Shown here: positions 25,679-34,671 of the stretch, piece after piece
Position numbering within the stretch: the first letter of the stretch is position 1
Layout: every line of letters begins with the position of its first letter
Origin: Cellulomonas aerilata
Lineage (GTDB): Bacteria; Actinomycetota; Actinomycetes; Actinomycetales; Cellulomonadaceae
DNA length: 64,000 nucleotides
NCBI RefSeq assembly: GCF_007991755.1
Contig: NZ_BJYY01000014.1
Coordinates: 124,001 to 188,000, forward strand
Direction of reading: 5' to 3'
Made by a program: the position numbers and the translations under genes
Notes under the pieces: generated by a model
Database searches by the model: none
Told to the model about the DNA's origin: nothing
The model's input: only the letters and a program-made list of their open reading frames with translations

Positions 25679-28408
25679 GTGACCCGCCGCCGAGCCACCC
25701 GACTCCTCGCTGTCGTCGCCGCCGTGCTGGTGCTGGTGCTCGCCGCGACCACCGTGGCGGCGGTGCTGGTCGTCCGCCGTCCGCTGCCCCAGACCACCGG
25801 CACGCTGGACGTGCCGGGGCTGGCTGACGAGGTGACGGTCGTGCGCGACGCCCGCGGCGTCCCGACGATCACCGCGCGGACCTCCGAGGACCTGTTCCGC
25901 GCCCAGGGGTTCGTGCACGCGCAGGACCGGTTCTTCGAGATGGACTACCGCCGGCACGTCACTGCGGGCCGCCTCTCCGAGCTCGTCGGGGCGAACCCGG
26001 ACGCCCTCGCGGCGGACCGGGTGATTCGCACCTTCGGCTGGCGCCGGGTCGCCGAGCAGGAGCTGCCGATCGTGGCCGAGTCCACCCGCGCCTACCTGCA
26101 GGCCTACGCCGACGGCGTCAACGCCTACCTCGAGTCCCGCGGCACGGAGTCGCTGGGCGTGGAGTACACGGTCCTCGGCACGCAGGTGTCGGTCCCCGAG
26201 CCCGCGCCCTGGGACCCGGTGGACTCCCTGGCGTGGCTCAAGGCGATGGCCTGGGACCTGCGCGGCAACTACGACGAGGAGCTCGCGCGCGCCACGACGT
26301 ACGCGTCCGTGCAGGACGTCGCCCGGGTCGCCGAGCTCTTCCCGGCGTACCCGCAGGCGGTCAACGTCCCCATCGTGGCCGCCGCCGACCTCACCTCCGC
26401 GCCCGCCGCCGCCCCGGTCACCGCAGCCGCGCAGGCTGCGGGTGCGCCGCCTGCCGCGCCGGCGGCCGCGCCCGCCACGCCGACGTCGGCCGCCGTCCCC
26501 GCCGGGACGACCGAGCCGACCGCGCCGAGCGAGCCGACCGAGCCCACCGAGCCGGGCGACCCGACCCTCGCACCCGAGCCGACCGGACCCGACCTCGCCT
26601 CGGCCGACCTCCAGCGCGCCCTCGCCTCGGCGACCGAGGCGCTGGCCGCCGTCCCGCACCTGGTCGGCGAGGGCGAGGGCATCGGGTCCAACTCCTGGGT
26701 GGTCTCCGGCGAGCACACGAGCACGGGGGCGCCGATGCTCGCCAACGACCCGCACCTGGGCATCTCCGCCCCGGGCATCTGGACCCAGGTGGGCCTGCGG
26801 TGCGCCGACGTCGGGACCGACTGCCCGTTCGACGTGAGCGGGTTCTCGTTCGCCGGCTTCCCCGGGGTGATCATCGGCCACAACGCGCAGCTCGCCTGGG
26901 GCATCACGAACATGGCCGCGGACGTCACGGACTTCTTCGTCGAGCGGACCGACGGCGACGAGTACGAGAAGGACGGCGCGCGCCTGCCGATGACGGTGCG
27001 CACCGAGACCATCCGGGTCAACGGCGGCGAGGACGTCGAGCTTACCGTCCGCTCCACCGAGCACGGCCCGATCGTCTCCGGGGTGCTCGTGGAGACCCTG
27101 TCCGCACGGGTCGGGCCCGGCGACCCGGACGCCTTCGCCGGCGACCACGAGCTCGCCCTCGCCTGGACCGCGCTGACCCCCGGCCGCACTGCGGACGCCG
27201 TCTTCGCGATCGACACGGCCACGGGCGCCGCCGACCTCGCCGCCGCGGCGACGCTGTTCGACGTCCCGGCGCAGAACATCGTGTTCGCCACCACCGACGG
27301 GCACATCGGTTACCAGGCGCCCGGCAAGATCCCGGTGCGCGCGGTCGTGCCCGGCGCGCCGGTCCCGTCGGACGGGTCCTGGCCGCGCCCGGGCTGGGAC
27401 AGCCGGTACGACTGGCAGGGCACCGTGGACCCGGCCCAGCTGCCCGCGGCCCTCGACCCGCCGGAGGGCTTCATCGTGGCGGCCAACCAGGCCGTCACGG
27501 CAGCCGGCGTCGGGCCGTTCCTCACCGGGGACTGGGACTACGGGTACCGGTCGCAGCGGATCCGGACCGTCCTGCAGGAGACGATCTCCGCGGGCGACGA
27601 CGTCGACGTGGACGCGATGAACGACCTGCAGCTCGACGAGCGCAGCCCCTACGCCGGGGTCCTGCTCGACGCCCTGGTGCAGGTGGACCTGGAGTCGTCG
27701 TTCGACGAGGCGGGTCAGGACCTGCTGCGTGACTGGGACGGCGTCGCCGCCGCGGACTCGGCCGGCGCGGCGTACTTCTCCGCCGTCTGGTCGACGCTGC
27801 TCCAGCTGATCTTCTGGGACGAGCTGCCGCAGTCCGTCCGGCCCACCGGCGGCGACCGGTGGCTGGAGGTCGTCTCAGGCCTGCTGCAGCGGCCCGACGA
27901 CGCCTGGTGGGACGACCGGACCACCGTCGGCCTGGTCGAGGGGCGCGACGAGATCCTGTCCCGCGCGCTGACGTCCGCCCGGCTGGAGCTCGCGGTCGAG
28001 ATGGGCAAGGAGGCCACGGGATGGGAGTGGGGCAAGGTGCACGTCCTGGCCCCGCAGCACCCGGTCCTGGGCGGCGACGGCGTCCCCGGGCCGGTGCGCC
28101 GGCTGGTCAACCCCGAGGGCGTCGGCGTGGGCGGCGGCTCGAGCGTCGTCAACGCGACGAGCTGGGACGCCGACACCGACTCCTACGCGGTCACCGCGGC
28201 GCCGTCGATGCGGATGGTCGTCGACCTCGGCGACCTGGACGCCTCCACCTGGGTCAACCTGACCGGCGTCAGCGGGCACCCGGGCAGCCCGCACTACGCG
28301 GACCAGCTGGGTCCGTGGGCGGCGGGGGAGACCTTCCCGTGGCCGTACACGGCCGAGGCCGTGGAGGCGGCCGCGGACGACCGGCTCACCCTGCGTCCGG
28401 GCTCCTGA
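25679..28408 (+). CDS. Penicillin acylase family (S45 Ntn-hydrolase) enzyme
   Basis: 909 residues. A signal anchor (LLAVVAAVLVLVLAATTVAAVLVV) puts it outside the cytoplasmic membrane. The alpha part contains VVRDARGVPTITA and AQGFVHAQDRFFEMD. Autocleavage would expose Ser337 in IGSNSWVVSGEHTSTG, the start of the beta chain, followed by ANDPHLG and FAGFPGVIIGHN. Members hydrolyse acyl-amide bonds, including penicillins and acyl-homoserine lactones; the substrate here is unknown. An Ala/Pro/Thr/Glu-rich insert (about 235-310) sits in the spacer ahead of the cleavage site. GTG 25679 has TACTCT seven bases upstream, so it is probably leaderless. Its end overlaps the convergent cyclo-ligase gene by 23 nt. 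Confidence 0.9.
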   Translation: MTRRRATRLLAVVAAVLVLVLAATTVAAVLVVRRPLPQTTGTLDVPGLADEVTVVRDARGVPTITARTSEDLFRAQGFVHAQDRFFEMDYRRHVTAGRLSELVGANPDALAADRVIRTFGWRRVAEQELPIVAESTRAYLQAYADGVNAYLESRGTESLGVEYTVLGTQVSVPEPAPWDPVDSLAWLKAMAWDLRGNYDEELARATTYASVQDVARVAELFPAYPQAVNVPIVAAADLTSAPAAAPVTAAAQAAGAPPAAPAAAPATPTSAAVPAGTTEPTAPSEPTEPTEPGDPTLAPEPTGPDLASADLQRALASATEALAAVPHLVGEGEGIGSNSWVVSGEHTSTGAPMLANDPHLGISAPGIWTQVGLRCADVGTDCPFDVSGFSFAGFPGVIIGHNAQLAWGITNMAADVTDFFVERTDGDEYEKDGARLPMTVRTETIRVNGGEDVELTVRSTEHGPIVSGVLVETLSARVGPGDPDAFAGDHELALAWTALTPGRTADAVFAIDTATGAADLAAAATLFDVPAQNIVFATTDGHIGYQAPGKIPVRAVVPGAPVPSDGSWPRPGWDSRYDWQGTVDPAQLPAALDPPEGFIVAANQAVTAAGVGPFLTGDWDYGYRSQRIRTVLQETISAGDDVDVDAMNDLQLDERSPYAGVLLDALVQVDLESSFDEAGQDLLRDWDGVAAADSAGAAYFSAVWSTLLQLIFWDELPQSVRPTGGDRWLEVVSGLLQRPDDAWWDDRTTVGLVEGRDEILSRALTSARLELAVEMGKEATGWEWGKVHVLAPQHPVLGGDGVPGPVRRLVNPEGVGVGGGSSVVNATSWDADTDSYAVTAAPSMRMVVDLGDLDASTWVNLTGVSGHPGSPHYADQLGPWAAGETFPWPYTAEAVEAAADDRLTLRPGS

Positions 28409-29045
28409 ACCACCGCACGCCGGACGGCGTCGCCACGGCGTCCACGGTGCGGTCGTGCGGCAGGCGCGGCAGGGGTCGCGCGTCGGCCTCGTACACCTCG
28501 TCGGCGTAGACGACGGCGACCACCGGGACACCCGGGCGGGCGTGCTCCAGGGCGCGGTCGTACCAGCCACCGCCCTGCCCCAGCCGTGCCCCGGAGGTGT
28601 CGACCGCGAGCGCCGGGGCGACCACGACGTCCGCGTGGGCCAGCGCGGCGGGGCCCAGCTGCGGCGTGCCCGGCTCGGGCGGGCGACCGGGGGCGCGCTG
28701 CCGCAGGTCGTCCGCGCCCGCGTAGGCGGCCCAGTCGCGCTGCAGACCCGTGCCGAGCACGGGCATGAGGATGCGGGTGCCCCGGGCGGCGAGCAGGTCC
28801 AGCAGCGGACCGGTGTCCGGCTCACCCGGACGGGCGGCGTACACCGCGACGCAGCCGGCGGCGGCGACGGCCGGGATCCCGGCGACGACCTGGGCGAGGG
28901 CCTCGGCCGCCTCGTGGCGACGGCGCTCCGACCGCGCCGAGCGCGCGGCGCGGATGGACTTGCGCAGCGTCTCCTTGGCGTGCTCGACCTGCTCGGCGTC
29001 GTCCTCGCCGGCACGGGACGGGGACGGCACGGCAGCGCTGCTCAT
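28386..29045 (-). CDS. fau: 5-formyltetrahydrofolate cyclo-ligase
   Basis: 219 residues. The enzyme uses ATP to turn 5-formyl-THF into 5,10-methenyl-THF. Seen: KETLRKSIRAARSARSER at the N-terminus, AVYAARPGEPDTGPLLD, ILMPVLG, and the nucleotide/folate loop LGQGGGWYDRAL (usual form GRGGGYYDR). ATG 29045 is chosen because GATACT lies six bases upstream; ATG 29063 is possible. In M. tuberculosis the homologue (Rv0992c) also sits between ruc and the galU-moeA genes; no galU is present here. Confidence 0.88.
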   Translation of the reverse strand: MSSAAVPSPSRAGEDDAEQVEHAKETLRKSIRAARSARSERRRHEAAEALAQVVAGIPAVAAAGCVAVYAARPGEPDTGPLLDLLAARGTRILMPVLGTGLQRDWAAYAGADDLRQRAPGRPPEPGTPQLGPAALAHADVVVAPALAVDTSGARLGQGGGWYDRALEHARPGVPVVAVVYADEVYEADARPLPRLPHDRTVDAVATPSGVRWFRSPDAG

Positions 29046-29140
29046 GCGGTCAGTATCGGACATGGGCGGCGCCGAGGGGCGTCGACGGGCCCCGGCTCGC
29101 GCTCCGGGCCGGACGGCGTCCGCGTCCCTACACTCCAGAG

Positions 29141-30373
29141 GTGATCTCCGTCCAGGACCAGCTCGCGGCCGTGCTGGCCGCGGTCGGGCCCGTCCCCCCG
29201 CTCGACGTCGCCCTGCACGACGCCGTCGGCTGCATCCTCGCCACCGACGTCGTCGCCCACGCCGACCTCCCGCTGCACCCGCTGGCGACGCGCGACGGGT
29301 ACGCCGTGGCCGCCGCGGAGACCGCCGTCGCCGGTGGTGCGATCCCGCTGCACCTGCCGGTCGCGCACGACGTGCACGCCGGGGACGCCGCCCCGCTGCG
29401 CCTGGCACCCGGGCAGGTGGTGCGCGTCGCGTCCGGCGGTCCGCTGCCGCACGGCGCGGACGCCGTCGTCCCGCTGGAGGAGACCGACCGCGGGACGGCG
29501 CGCGTGCTGGTGAGGCGTCCGGCGCGCGCGGGGGAGAACGTGCGCCGCGCGGGCGTGGACGCCGCGAGCGGCGACGTCCTCATCGCCGCGGGCACCCGGC
29601 TCGGCGCACGGCAGCTGTCCATGGCCGCCGCGGTGGGCCGGGCGCGCGTGCGCGTCCACCCGACGCCGCGCGTGGTGGTCCTGTCGGTGGGGGACGAGCT
29701 GATCGAGCCCGGCGCCCCCGCCGCTCCCGGCGACGTGCACGACGCCAACAGCCACGCGCTGGCCACCGCCGTCCAGGACGCGGGCGCGACGGCGATCCGG
29801 GTCGGCGTCGTCGGCGACGGCCGGGCCCGGCTGCGCGAGGCGATCGAGGACCAGCTGGTGCGCGCGGACCTGCTGCTCACCACCGGCGGCCTGAGCGAGA
29901 CGGACCGGGACACCGTCAAGGACGTGCTCGCGCCGCTGGGGACGGTCCGCTTCGACCACGTGGCCATGAGCCCCGGCCGGCGGCAGGGGTTCGGCACCGT
30001 CGGCGGGCTCGACGACGGCGGCGACCCGGTGCCGATCTTCGCGCTGCCCGGGCACCCGGTCGCGGCGCACGTGTCGTTCGAGGTGTTCGTCCGGCCGGCG
30101 CTGCGTGCGATCGCCGGGCGGTCCGAGCTGTTCCGGCCGTCGGTGCCCGCGGCGGCGACGGTCGGCTGGTCGTCCCCGGCCGGGGTCCGGCAGTTCGTGC
30201 CCGCGCTCGTGGTCGGCAGCCCGGGCGAGGGGTACGGCGTGACCCCCGTCGGCGACCCCGGCGAGGTGTCCGTCTCCGCGCTGTCCCGCGCCAACGCCCT
30301 GGCCGTCGTCCCCGAGGACGAGACCGCCGTCCGCCCCGGCGACCACGTCCACTGCCTCGTGCTGGAGGGCTGA
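29141..30373 (+). CDS. glp: MoeA/gephyrin-like protein, probable divisome protein Glp
   Basis: 410 residues with all MoeA domains: TRDGYAV, RVASGGPLPHGADAVV, VVLSVGDELIEPG with GDVHDANS, LLTTGGLSETDRDTVK, and FALPGHPVAAHVSFEVFV. MoeA inserts molybdate into molybdopterin. Here, however, the active-site KPGK motif is SPGR (near 276), and no other molybdenum-cofactor gene is nearby. The following genes are a RimJ-type acetyltransferase and a SepX/GlpR-type membrane protein, the setting of the gephyrin-like Glp that binds FtsZ in corynebacteria. I therefore favour a cell-division role over molybdenum cofactor synthesis; this is inference from context and missing lysines. GTG has TACACT six bases upstream. 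Confidence 0.8.
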   Translation: MISVQDQLAAVLAAVGPVPPLDVALHDAVGCILATDVVAHADLPLHPLATRDGYAVAAAETAVAGGAIPLHLPVAHDVHAGDAAPLRLAPGQVVRVASGGPLPHGADAVVPLEETDRGTARVLVRRPARAGENVRRAGVDAASGDVLIAAGTRLGARQLSMAAAVGRARVRVHPTPRVVVLSVGDELIEPGAPAAPGDVHDANSHALATAVQDAGATAIRVGVVGDGRARLREAIEDQLVRADLLLTTGGLSETDRDTVKDVLAPLGTVRFDHVAMSPGRRQGFGTVGGLDDGGDPVPIFALPGHPVAAHVSFEVFVRPALRAIAGRSELFRPSVPAAATVGWSSPAGVRQFVPALVVGSPGEGYGVTPVGDPGEVSVSALSRANALAVVPEDETAVRPGDHVHCLVLEG

Positions 30374-30376
30374 CCG

Positions 30377-30997
30377 GTGGCGACGCGGTGGCCGGTCGTG
30401 CTGGAGGACGGCGACGTCCGGCTGCGCCCGCTGCGCCGGCGCGACGCCAAGGCGTGGCTCGCGCTGCGCGCGGTGAACGCCCGCTGGCTGGAGCGGTGGG
30501 AGGCGTCGTCGCCGGTGCCCACGGAGGGCCCGTCCCCGACCTTCGGCGAGTTCGTGCGGATGCTGTCCGCGCAGGCCCGGCAGGGCACCGCGCTGCCGTT
30601 CGCGGTGGACCACCGCGGCCAGCTGGTCGGTCAGCTCACGGTGTCGAGCATCGTCTACGGGTCGCTGCGGTCGGCCTCGATCGGCTACTGGGTGTCGCAG
30701 CACGTCGCCGGGCAGGGGGTCATCCCGACGTCGGTCGCGCTGGCCACCGACCACTGCTTCGGCCCGCTGGCGCTGCACCGCGTGGAGGTCAACATCCGCC
30801 CCGAGAACGCGCCGAGCCTGCGCGTGGTGGAGAAGCTCGGCTTCCGCGACGAGGGCCTGCGCGCCCGGTACCTGCACATCAACGGCGACTGGTGCGACCA
30901 CCGGACGTTCGCCCTCACGGTCGAGGACGTCCCGGAAGGCCTGCTCGCCCGGTGGCACGCGAGGCGGGTCAGGGCTGCGTCCGTCGACGGAGAATGA
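30377..30997 (+). CDS. rimJ: GNAT acetyltransferase, RimJ/RimL type
   Basis: 206 residues. Family pattern: GDVRLRPLRRRDAKAWLALR, QLVGQLTVSSIVYGSLRSASIGYWV, the acetyl-CoA region VAGQGVIPTSVALATDHCF, and RVEVNIRPENAPSLRVVEKLGF. RimJ-type enzymes acetylate protein N-termini (ribosomal proteins in E. coli) or small amines. GTG starts four bases after the glp stop, so both are co-transcribed. The same glp-rimJ-sepX order occurs in mycobacteria (Rv0994-Rv0996), suggesting a target in this module, but none is known from sequence. Confidence 0.85.
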   Translation: MATRWPVVLEDGDVRLRPLRRRDAKAWLALRAVNARWLERWEASSPVPTEGPSPTFGEFVRMLSAQARQGTALPFAVDHRGQLVGQLTVSSIVYGSLRSASIGYWVSQHVAGQGVIPTSVALATDHCFGPLALHRVEVNIRPENAPSLRVVEKLGFRDEGLRARYLHINGDWCDHRTFALTVEDVPEGLLARWHARRVRAASVDGE

Positions 30998-31073
30998 CAG
31001 CCGTGTAGTTCTGCCCGCCGACACGCCGGGCCCGGTGACCGGGACGCGTCGAGCCCTCACCTACCGTCGGGGC

Positions 31074-32219
31074 GTGCACGACATCGCAGGCCTGGTCGCA
31101 CTCGCGATCGTGGGCCTGTGGATCGCGTACCTGGTGCCGCACCGGCTGCGGTACCGGCAGCAGCTGCTCGAGTCGCGCACGGAGGACCGGTTCTCCGACG
31201 CGTTGCGCGTCCTCGTCGTCACGGACCCTCGCGGTCGTGCCGACCGGGGCGCCGACCGGGCGGAGTGCGGCGCGGACCGTTCCAAGCGGTGCGAGCTGCT
31301 CAGCCCGGCGCGGGGTGTCCCCGTGGCCGGGCGACAGGCGTTGACGGACAGAGAGGGCGGGGTCGTGGAGCGACCGTACGGGACCCAGGACAAGATCAGC
31401 GCGGACGCCGCCCGACGCCAGGCCCAGCTGCGCTCGCAGCGTGCCGCGGCACTGGCCCGCCGTGCCGCCGCCGCCCGACGGCGGGCGCTGCTCACCGTCG
31501 CGCTGCTGGTGGTCGCGGCCGGTGCGTGGGTCGTGGTCGGCCTGACGTCGCTCGCCGTCATGGCCGCCGTCGTCCCGACGGTGCTGCTCGTGGGCGTGCT
31601 CGGCCTCGGTCGCCGCGCCGTGCTGCAGGGCCAGGCGGCCGACGCCGCGTGGGAGCAGCAGCAGCGGCGGCTCGCCACCGTGCAGGCCGTCGGGGGACGC
31701 CGCAGCGGCCCGATCACCGGCCGCGCGCTGCACCCGTCCGACAGCCACACTGAGGCCGTGCCGCAGGTGCGGTCCGGGGGTGTCGTCTCCGCACCCGGTG
31801 ACCGGCGTGCCGCCGAGATCGTCGCGGCGTCGACCCCGGTGGCCACGGCTGGGACGACCGTGTCGGTCCTCGAGGCGCCTGGCGCCACGACGTCCGACCG
31901 CGCGTCGACGTCGTCCGACGACGACGTGTCGGCGACGACCGTCGAGGCCGAGGCCGAGGCCGAGGCTGGGGCTGCGGAGGTGGCCGCGGGCGAGGGTGCC
32001 GACAAGGACGCCGACGGCTGGTCGCCCGTGCCGGTGCCGCGCCCCACCTACACGACCAAGGCGACGGCGCCGCGCCGCGAGCCGCTGCCCCTGGTGGTCG
32101 AGGAGCCCGCGGCAGCGGTGGACGGTGGCTCTGCCGAGGACGCCGAGGCGCCGGTCAGCACCCCGCCGGCGATCGACCTGGACGCCGTCCTGGCCCGCCG
32201 CCGCGCCGCCGGGGAGTGA
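31074..32219 (+). CDS. sepX: SepX/GlpR-type actinobacterial cell-division membrane protein
   Basis: 381 residues. One N-terminal membrane helix (GLVALAIVGLWIAYLVPHRLR) is followed by a soluble stretch, two adjacent helices near 140-185 (LLTVALLVVAAGAWVVVGLTS and AVVPTVLLVGVLGL) and a long acidic Ala/Val/Thr-rich disordered tail. This layout and the position after glp and rimJ match SepX of Streptomyces and GlpR of Corynebacterium, which link the divisome to the membrane. Homology is judged by topology and gene order, since the tail is low complexity. GTG 31074 has TACCGT six bases upstream; it is separated from rimJ by 76 nt with its own -10. Confidence 0.72.
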   Translation: MHDIAGLVALAIVGLWIAYLVPHRLRYRQQLLESRTEDRFSDALRVLVVTDPRGRADRGADRAECGADRSKRCELLSPARGVPVAGRQALTDREGGVVERPYGTQDKISADAARRQAQLRSQRAAALARRAAAARRRALLTVALLVVAAGAWVVVGLTSLAVMAAVVPTVLLVGVLGLGRRAVLQGQAADAAWEQQQRRLATVQAVGGRRSGPITGRALHPSDSHTEAVPQVRSGGVVSAPGDRRAAEIVAASTPVATAGTTVSVLEAPGATTSDRASTSSDDDVSATTVEAEAEAEAGAAEVAAGEGADKDADGWSPVPVPRPTYTTKATAPRREPLPLVVEEPAAAVDGGSAEDAEAPVSTPPAIDLDAVLARRRAAGE

Positions 32220-32275
32220 CCGCGGAGGCCGATTTCTCGGATCGGCCCGGCTCGGGCTAGTCTTGAGCCGCTCGA

Positions 32276-32350
<75 letters not shown>

Positions 32351-32357
32351 CCACGAG

Positions 32358-32400
32358 AACCCCGTCTGACCAGCAGAGATGCTCCGGTCAGGCGGGGTTT
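32358..32400 (+). terminator. tRNA-Ala terminator
   Basis: AACCCCGTCTGACC pairs with GGTCAGGCGGGGTT across a 14-nt loop, with one internal mismatch; it is followed by T residues (GTTTCC). One of the few hairpins here with a short U-run. Confidence 0.75.
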
Positions 32401-32442
32401 CCTCATGTTCACCGTGCCCCGGTGTCGTGACGTGTTCTCCCT

Positions 32443-32697
32443 GTGCGCCCTCACCGTTCAGACGGTCCGATCCGGCCCGGTCAGCGGTGGTGCCGAGGTG
32501 GCGCGGGCCGATGTTCGTCGTCGCGATCGACACCGTGCCCGAGCCAGGTCTGAACGGCCACCGCGTCGCCGCCCGCGCCAGCCACAGGCACGCCGCGGTG
32601 TGCCGCAGCTCGTGGATGCGCCGGCCGCCGCGCCGGCGCTCTGCCTGGTCGTGCAGAGCGTCTTGGAGCGGGGCGACCGGCAACCCTCCTGAGGCCG
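32443..32697 (-). pseudogene. Tyrosine recombinase (phage integrase) C-terminal remnant
   Basis: Minus-strand fragments spell the catalytic end of an integrase across three frames: IHELRHTAACLWLAR (box with HxxR), then GDAVAVQTWLGHG (the LGH motif), then SIATTNI and HLGTTADRAGSDRLN. Two frameshifts separate them, and the catalytic Tyr expected after TTNI is replaced (TTNIGPRHLG). It lies 95 nt from the 3' end of tRNA-Ala, the classic attachment-site position. It is therefore probably what remains of an integrated element. The upstream part beyond 32697 is not recognisable. Confidence 0.72.
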
Positions 32698-32813
32698 TGG
32701 GTGGCAGTCGGTCGCTGAGCTCCTGTGAGCCGGAGGTGCCGAGGGCGGCGGGCCCGCGAGGCGCTCGTCGGCGTCCCCGGCGGCTGAGCCGGACCGCTCG
32801 GTACCCTGGGACG

Positions 32814-34304
32814 ATGCGGCGGCCACGGCGGCGCGAGCGGGACGCGGGACTCGTCGTCGAGGTCGTCGAGGTCGACGACGCAGCGGCCCCCGGATCCTCG
32901 ACCGACCCGGCCACGACGTCCGGCCGGCCGCACCGCCGCCGGGTCCGGCTCGCCGTCGGCGCCGCCCTCGTCGGGGTCGTCGGGGTGGTCGGCGTGGTCG
33001 ACCAGTGGCAGGCGCGCAGCCGAGCGGCGGCGCTGCGCGACGTACCTGGGCTCCTCCTGCCGCTCCCTGCGGCGCCGACGGAGGTGTGGCGGCGGGACGA
33101 CGCGTCGTCGGTCCTCGGGGTGTCGGCAGGCCGGCTCGTCCTCGGCACGAGCGACGGCCTCGCGGGGGTCGACGCCACGCACGGCACCGAGGCGTGGCGG
33201 GTGGATGGCGACGGGCTCTGGTGCACCGCCGTGCCGACCGCCGGCCGCGCCGCGTTCGACGGGTCGTCGAGGGCCCTCGAATCAGGGCCGCCGGGCGGTG
33301 ACCTGGCGCTCTGCGTCGGCGTCACCGTCCCGGACGACCTCGGGGCCGGCGACACCTCTGCCGGGTCGGGCCCCGGCTCGGTCGTGATGACGGTCGACCT
33401 GCGGGCGGGGGAGGTGCTGCACCGCCTGGACCTCCCGGGCCGGCTGGTCCACGCGCTCCCGCACGAGGGTGACGCCGTGTACGCCACGGAGGTGGGCGGC
33501 CTCACCCTCCACGTGGTGCGTTGGGACCCGACCTCGGGCGTCGTGCGCTGGCGGTACGCGAGCCGCGAGGGCTTCGTGTCGCCGTCGAGCGGGGTGCGCA
33601 TGGAGTCGGACGGCGGCGTCCTCACGCTCGCGGCGCCGGACAGCATCGCCCTGGACCTGGCGACGGGCCTCGAGGTGCCCCAGCCGCCCCGGCGGCCGCC
33701 GGAGACCAGCATCGAGGAGCGGGAGCTGACCGACGGCACGGTGGTGCGGACGACGTACGACTGGACGGACGCCACCTCGAGCACCGAGGTCCTGGCCGCT
33801 GGTGGCGAGACCCTGTACGCGCTCGACGAGGCGGTGCTGCTGCCCGGGGTCGACGCCGACACCCGGAACGCCGTGCTGCTGGTCCAGCACGACGAGGGCG
33901 GCGTCAGCGCGCTCGACCCGCGCACCGGCGCCGAGGTGTGGGCCCTTCCCGACCTCGACGGCGAGAGCGCCGTCGTCGAGGTCGGCGGCGTCCTCGTCGT
34001 CCTGTCGGCGACCGGCCGCGCGGTCGGTCTGGACGTCGGGGACGGCACCGTGCTGTGGGAGCAGCCGGTGGGCAGCTCCCTGCCCACCTCGGGGCTCACG
34101 GACGGCGACGTCGTGCTGCTGGGGCTGCCCGGTCGGGACGCCGAGGGTCCTGCGGGCACCGACCTGGTGGCGCTCGACGTGCGGTCCGGAACCGAGCGCT
34201 GGCGCACCGCGCTGCCCCCGAGAACCCGTCACGTCACCTCGGTGGGTGGGCGGGTGGTCGCCGCGACGGACGAGGGCCTCGTCGTGCTCGCAGCGCCGGA
34301 CTGA
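32814..34304 (+). CDS. Membrane-anchored PQQ-like beta-propeller protein
   Basis: 496 residues. A basic/acidic N-terminus and a single membrane anchor (VRLAVGAALVGVVGVVGVV) are followed by an extracytoplasmic propeller with repeating blades: GRLVLGTSDGLAGVDATHGTEAW, VSALDPRTGAEVWALP, GLDVGDGTVLWEQPVG, and VALDVRSGTERWRTALP. These Trp-terminated blades resemble PQQ/BamB repeats, which usually act as protein-interaction scaffolds when no quinone ligands are present. No enzyme is suggested. ATG 32814 has TACCCT six bases upstream. It lies between the tRNA-Ala/integrase scar and the hexosaminidase gene. Confidence 0.78.
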   Translation: MRRPRRRERDAGLVVEVVEVDDAAAPGSSTDPATTSGRPHRRRVRLAVGAALVGVVGVVGVVDQWQARSRAAALRDVPGLLLPLPAAPTEVWRRDDASSVLGVSAGRLVLGTSDGLAGVDATHGTEAWRVDGDGLWCTAVPTAGRAAFDGSSRALESGPPGGDLALCVGVTVPDDLGAGDTSAGSGPGSVVMTVDLRAGEVLHRLDLPGRLVHALPHEGDAVYATEVGGLTLHVVRWDPTSGVVRWRYASREGFVSPSSGVRMESDGGVLTLAAPDSIALDLATGLEVPQPPRRPPETSIEERELTDGTVVRTTYDWTDATSSTEVLAAGGETLYALDEAVLLPGVDADTRNAVLLVQHDEGGVSALDPRTGAEVWALPDLDGESAVVEVGGVLVVLSATGRAVGLDVGDGTVLWEQPVGSSLPTSGLTDGDVVLLGLPGRDAEGPAGTDLVALDVRSGTERWRTALPPRTRHVTSVGGRVVAATDEGLVVLAAPD

Positions 34305-34671
34305 CCCCCCGGCGCCGCGGCGCAGCCGATCACCAGCCTGGTGAGCACCTGACCGGCAGCGTGGCCGCCGGCACGTCGCCGGCGCACCGGATGACGGTGA
34401 GCACGAGCGGAGCCGTATCGCTCGACCCCGGCGACCCCGGCGACGCCGTCAGCCGGCGCCGAGCCCGAGCGCCGTGCGGCTGCCGGACGCACGGGGTCCG
34501 AGTGCCGCTCCACCGCATGCCGACGACCGTCGGTGGGATGTGGATCCATGGGCCGCCCGGGTGAAGCCCGGCCGTTCCCCTCCGTTCCGGGCGTCGGTGG
34601 CCGGGCGGCGTCGGTAGCGTGACGGCACGGGCAACCGTCCCCCCGCATCACGACCCCCTGAAGGACGTACC
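34305..34671. other. Intergenic region between propeller gene and hexosaminidase
   Basis: No coding sequence is supported. A short hairpin (CGCCGGC, loop ACGTC, GCCGGCG; 34366-34384) may end the propeller transcript. TAGCGT at 34615-34620 is a candidate -10 for the hexosaminidase, about 45 nt before its first SD-preceded start codon, without a convincing -35. Confidence 0.4.

Noticed and set aside
29141-30373. Plain molybdopterin molybdotransferase annotation
   Set aside because: The fold fits, but active-site lysines are replaced and the gene context is the cell-division module; kept only as an alternative.
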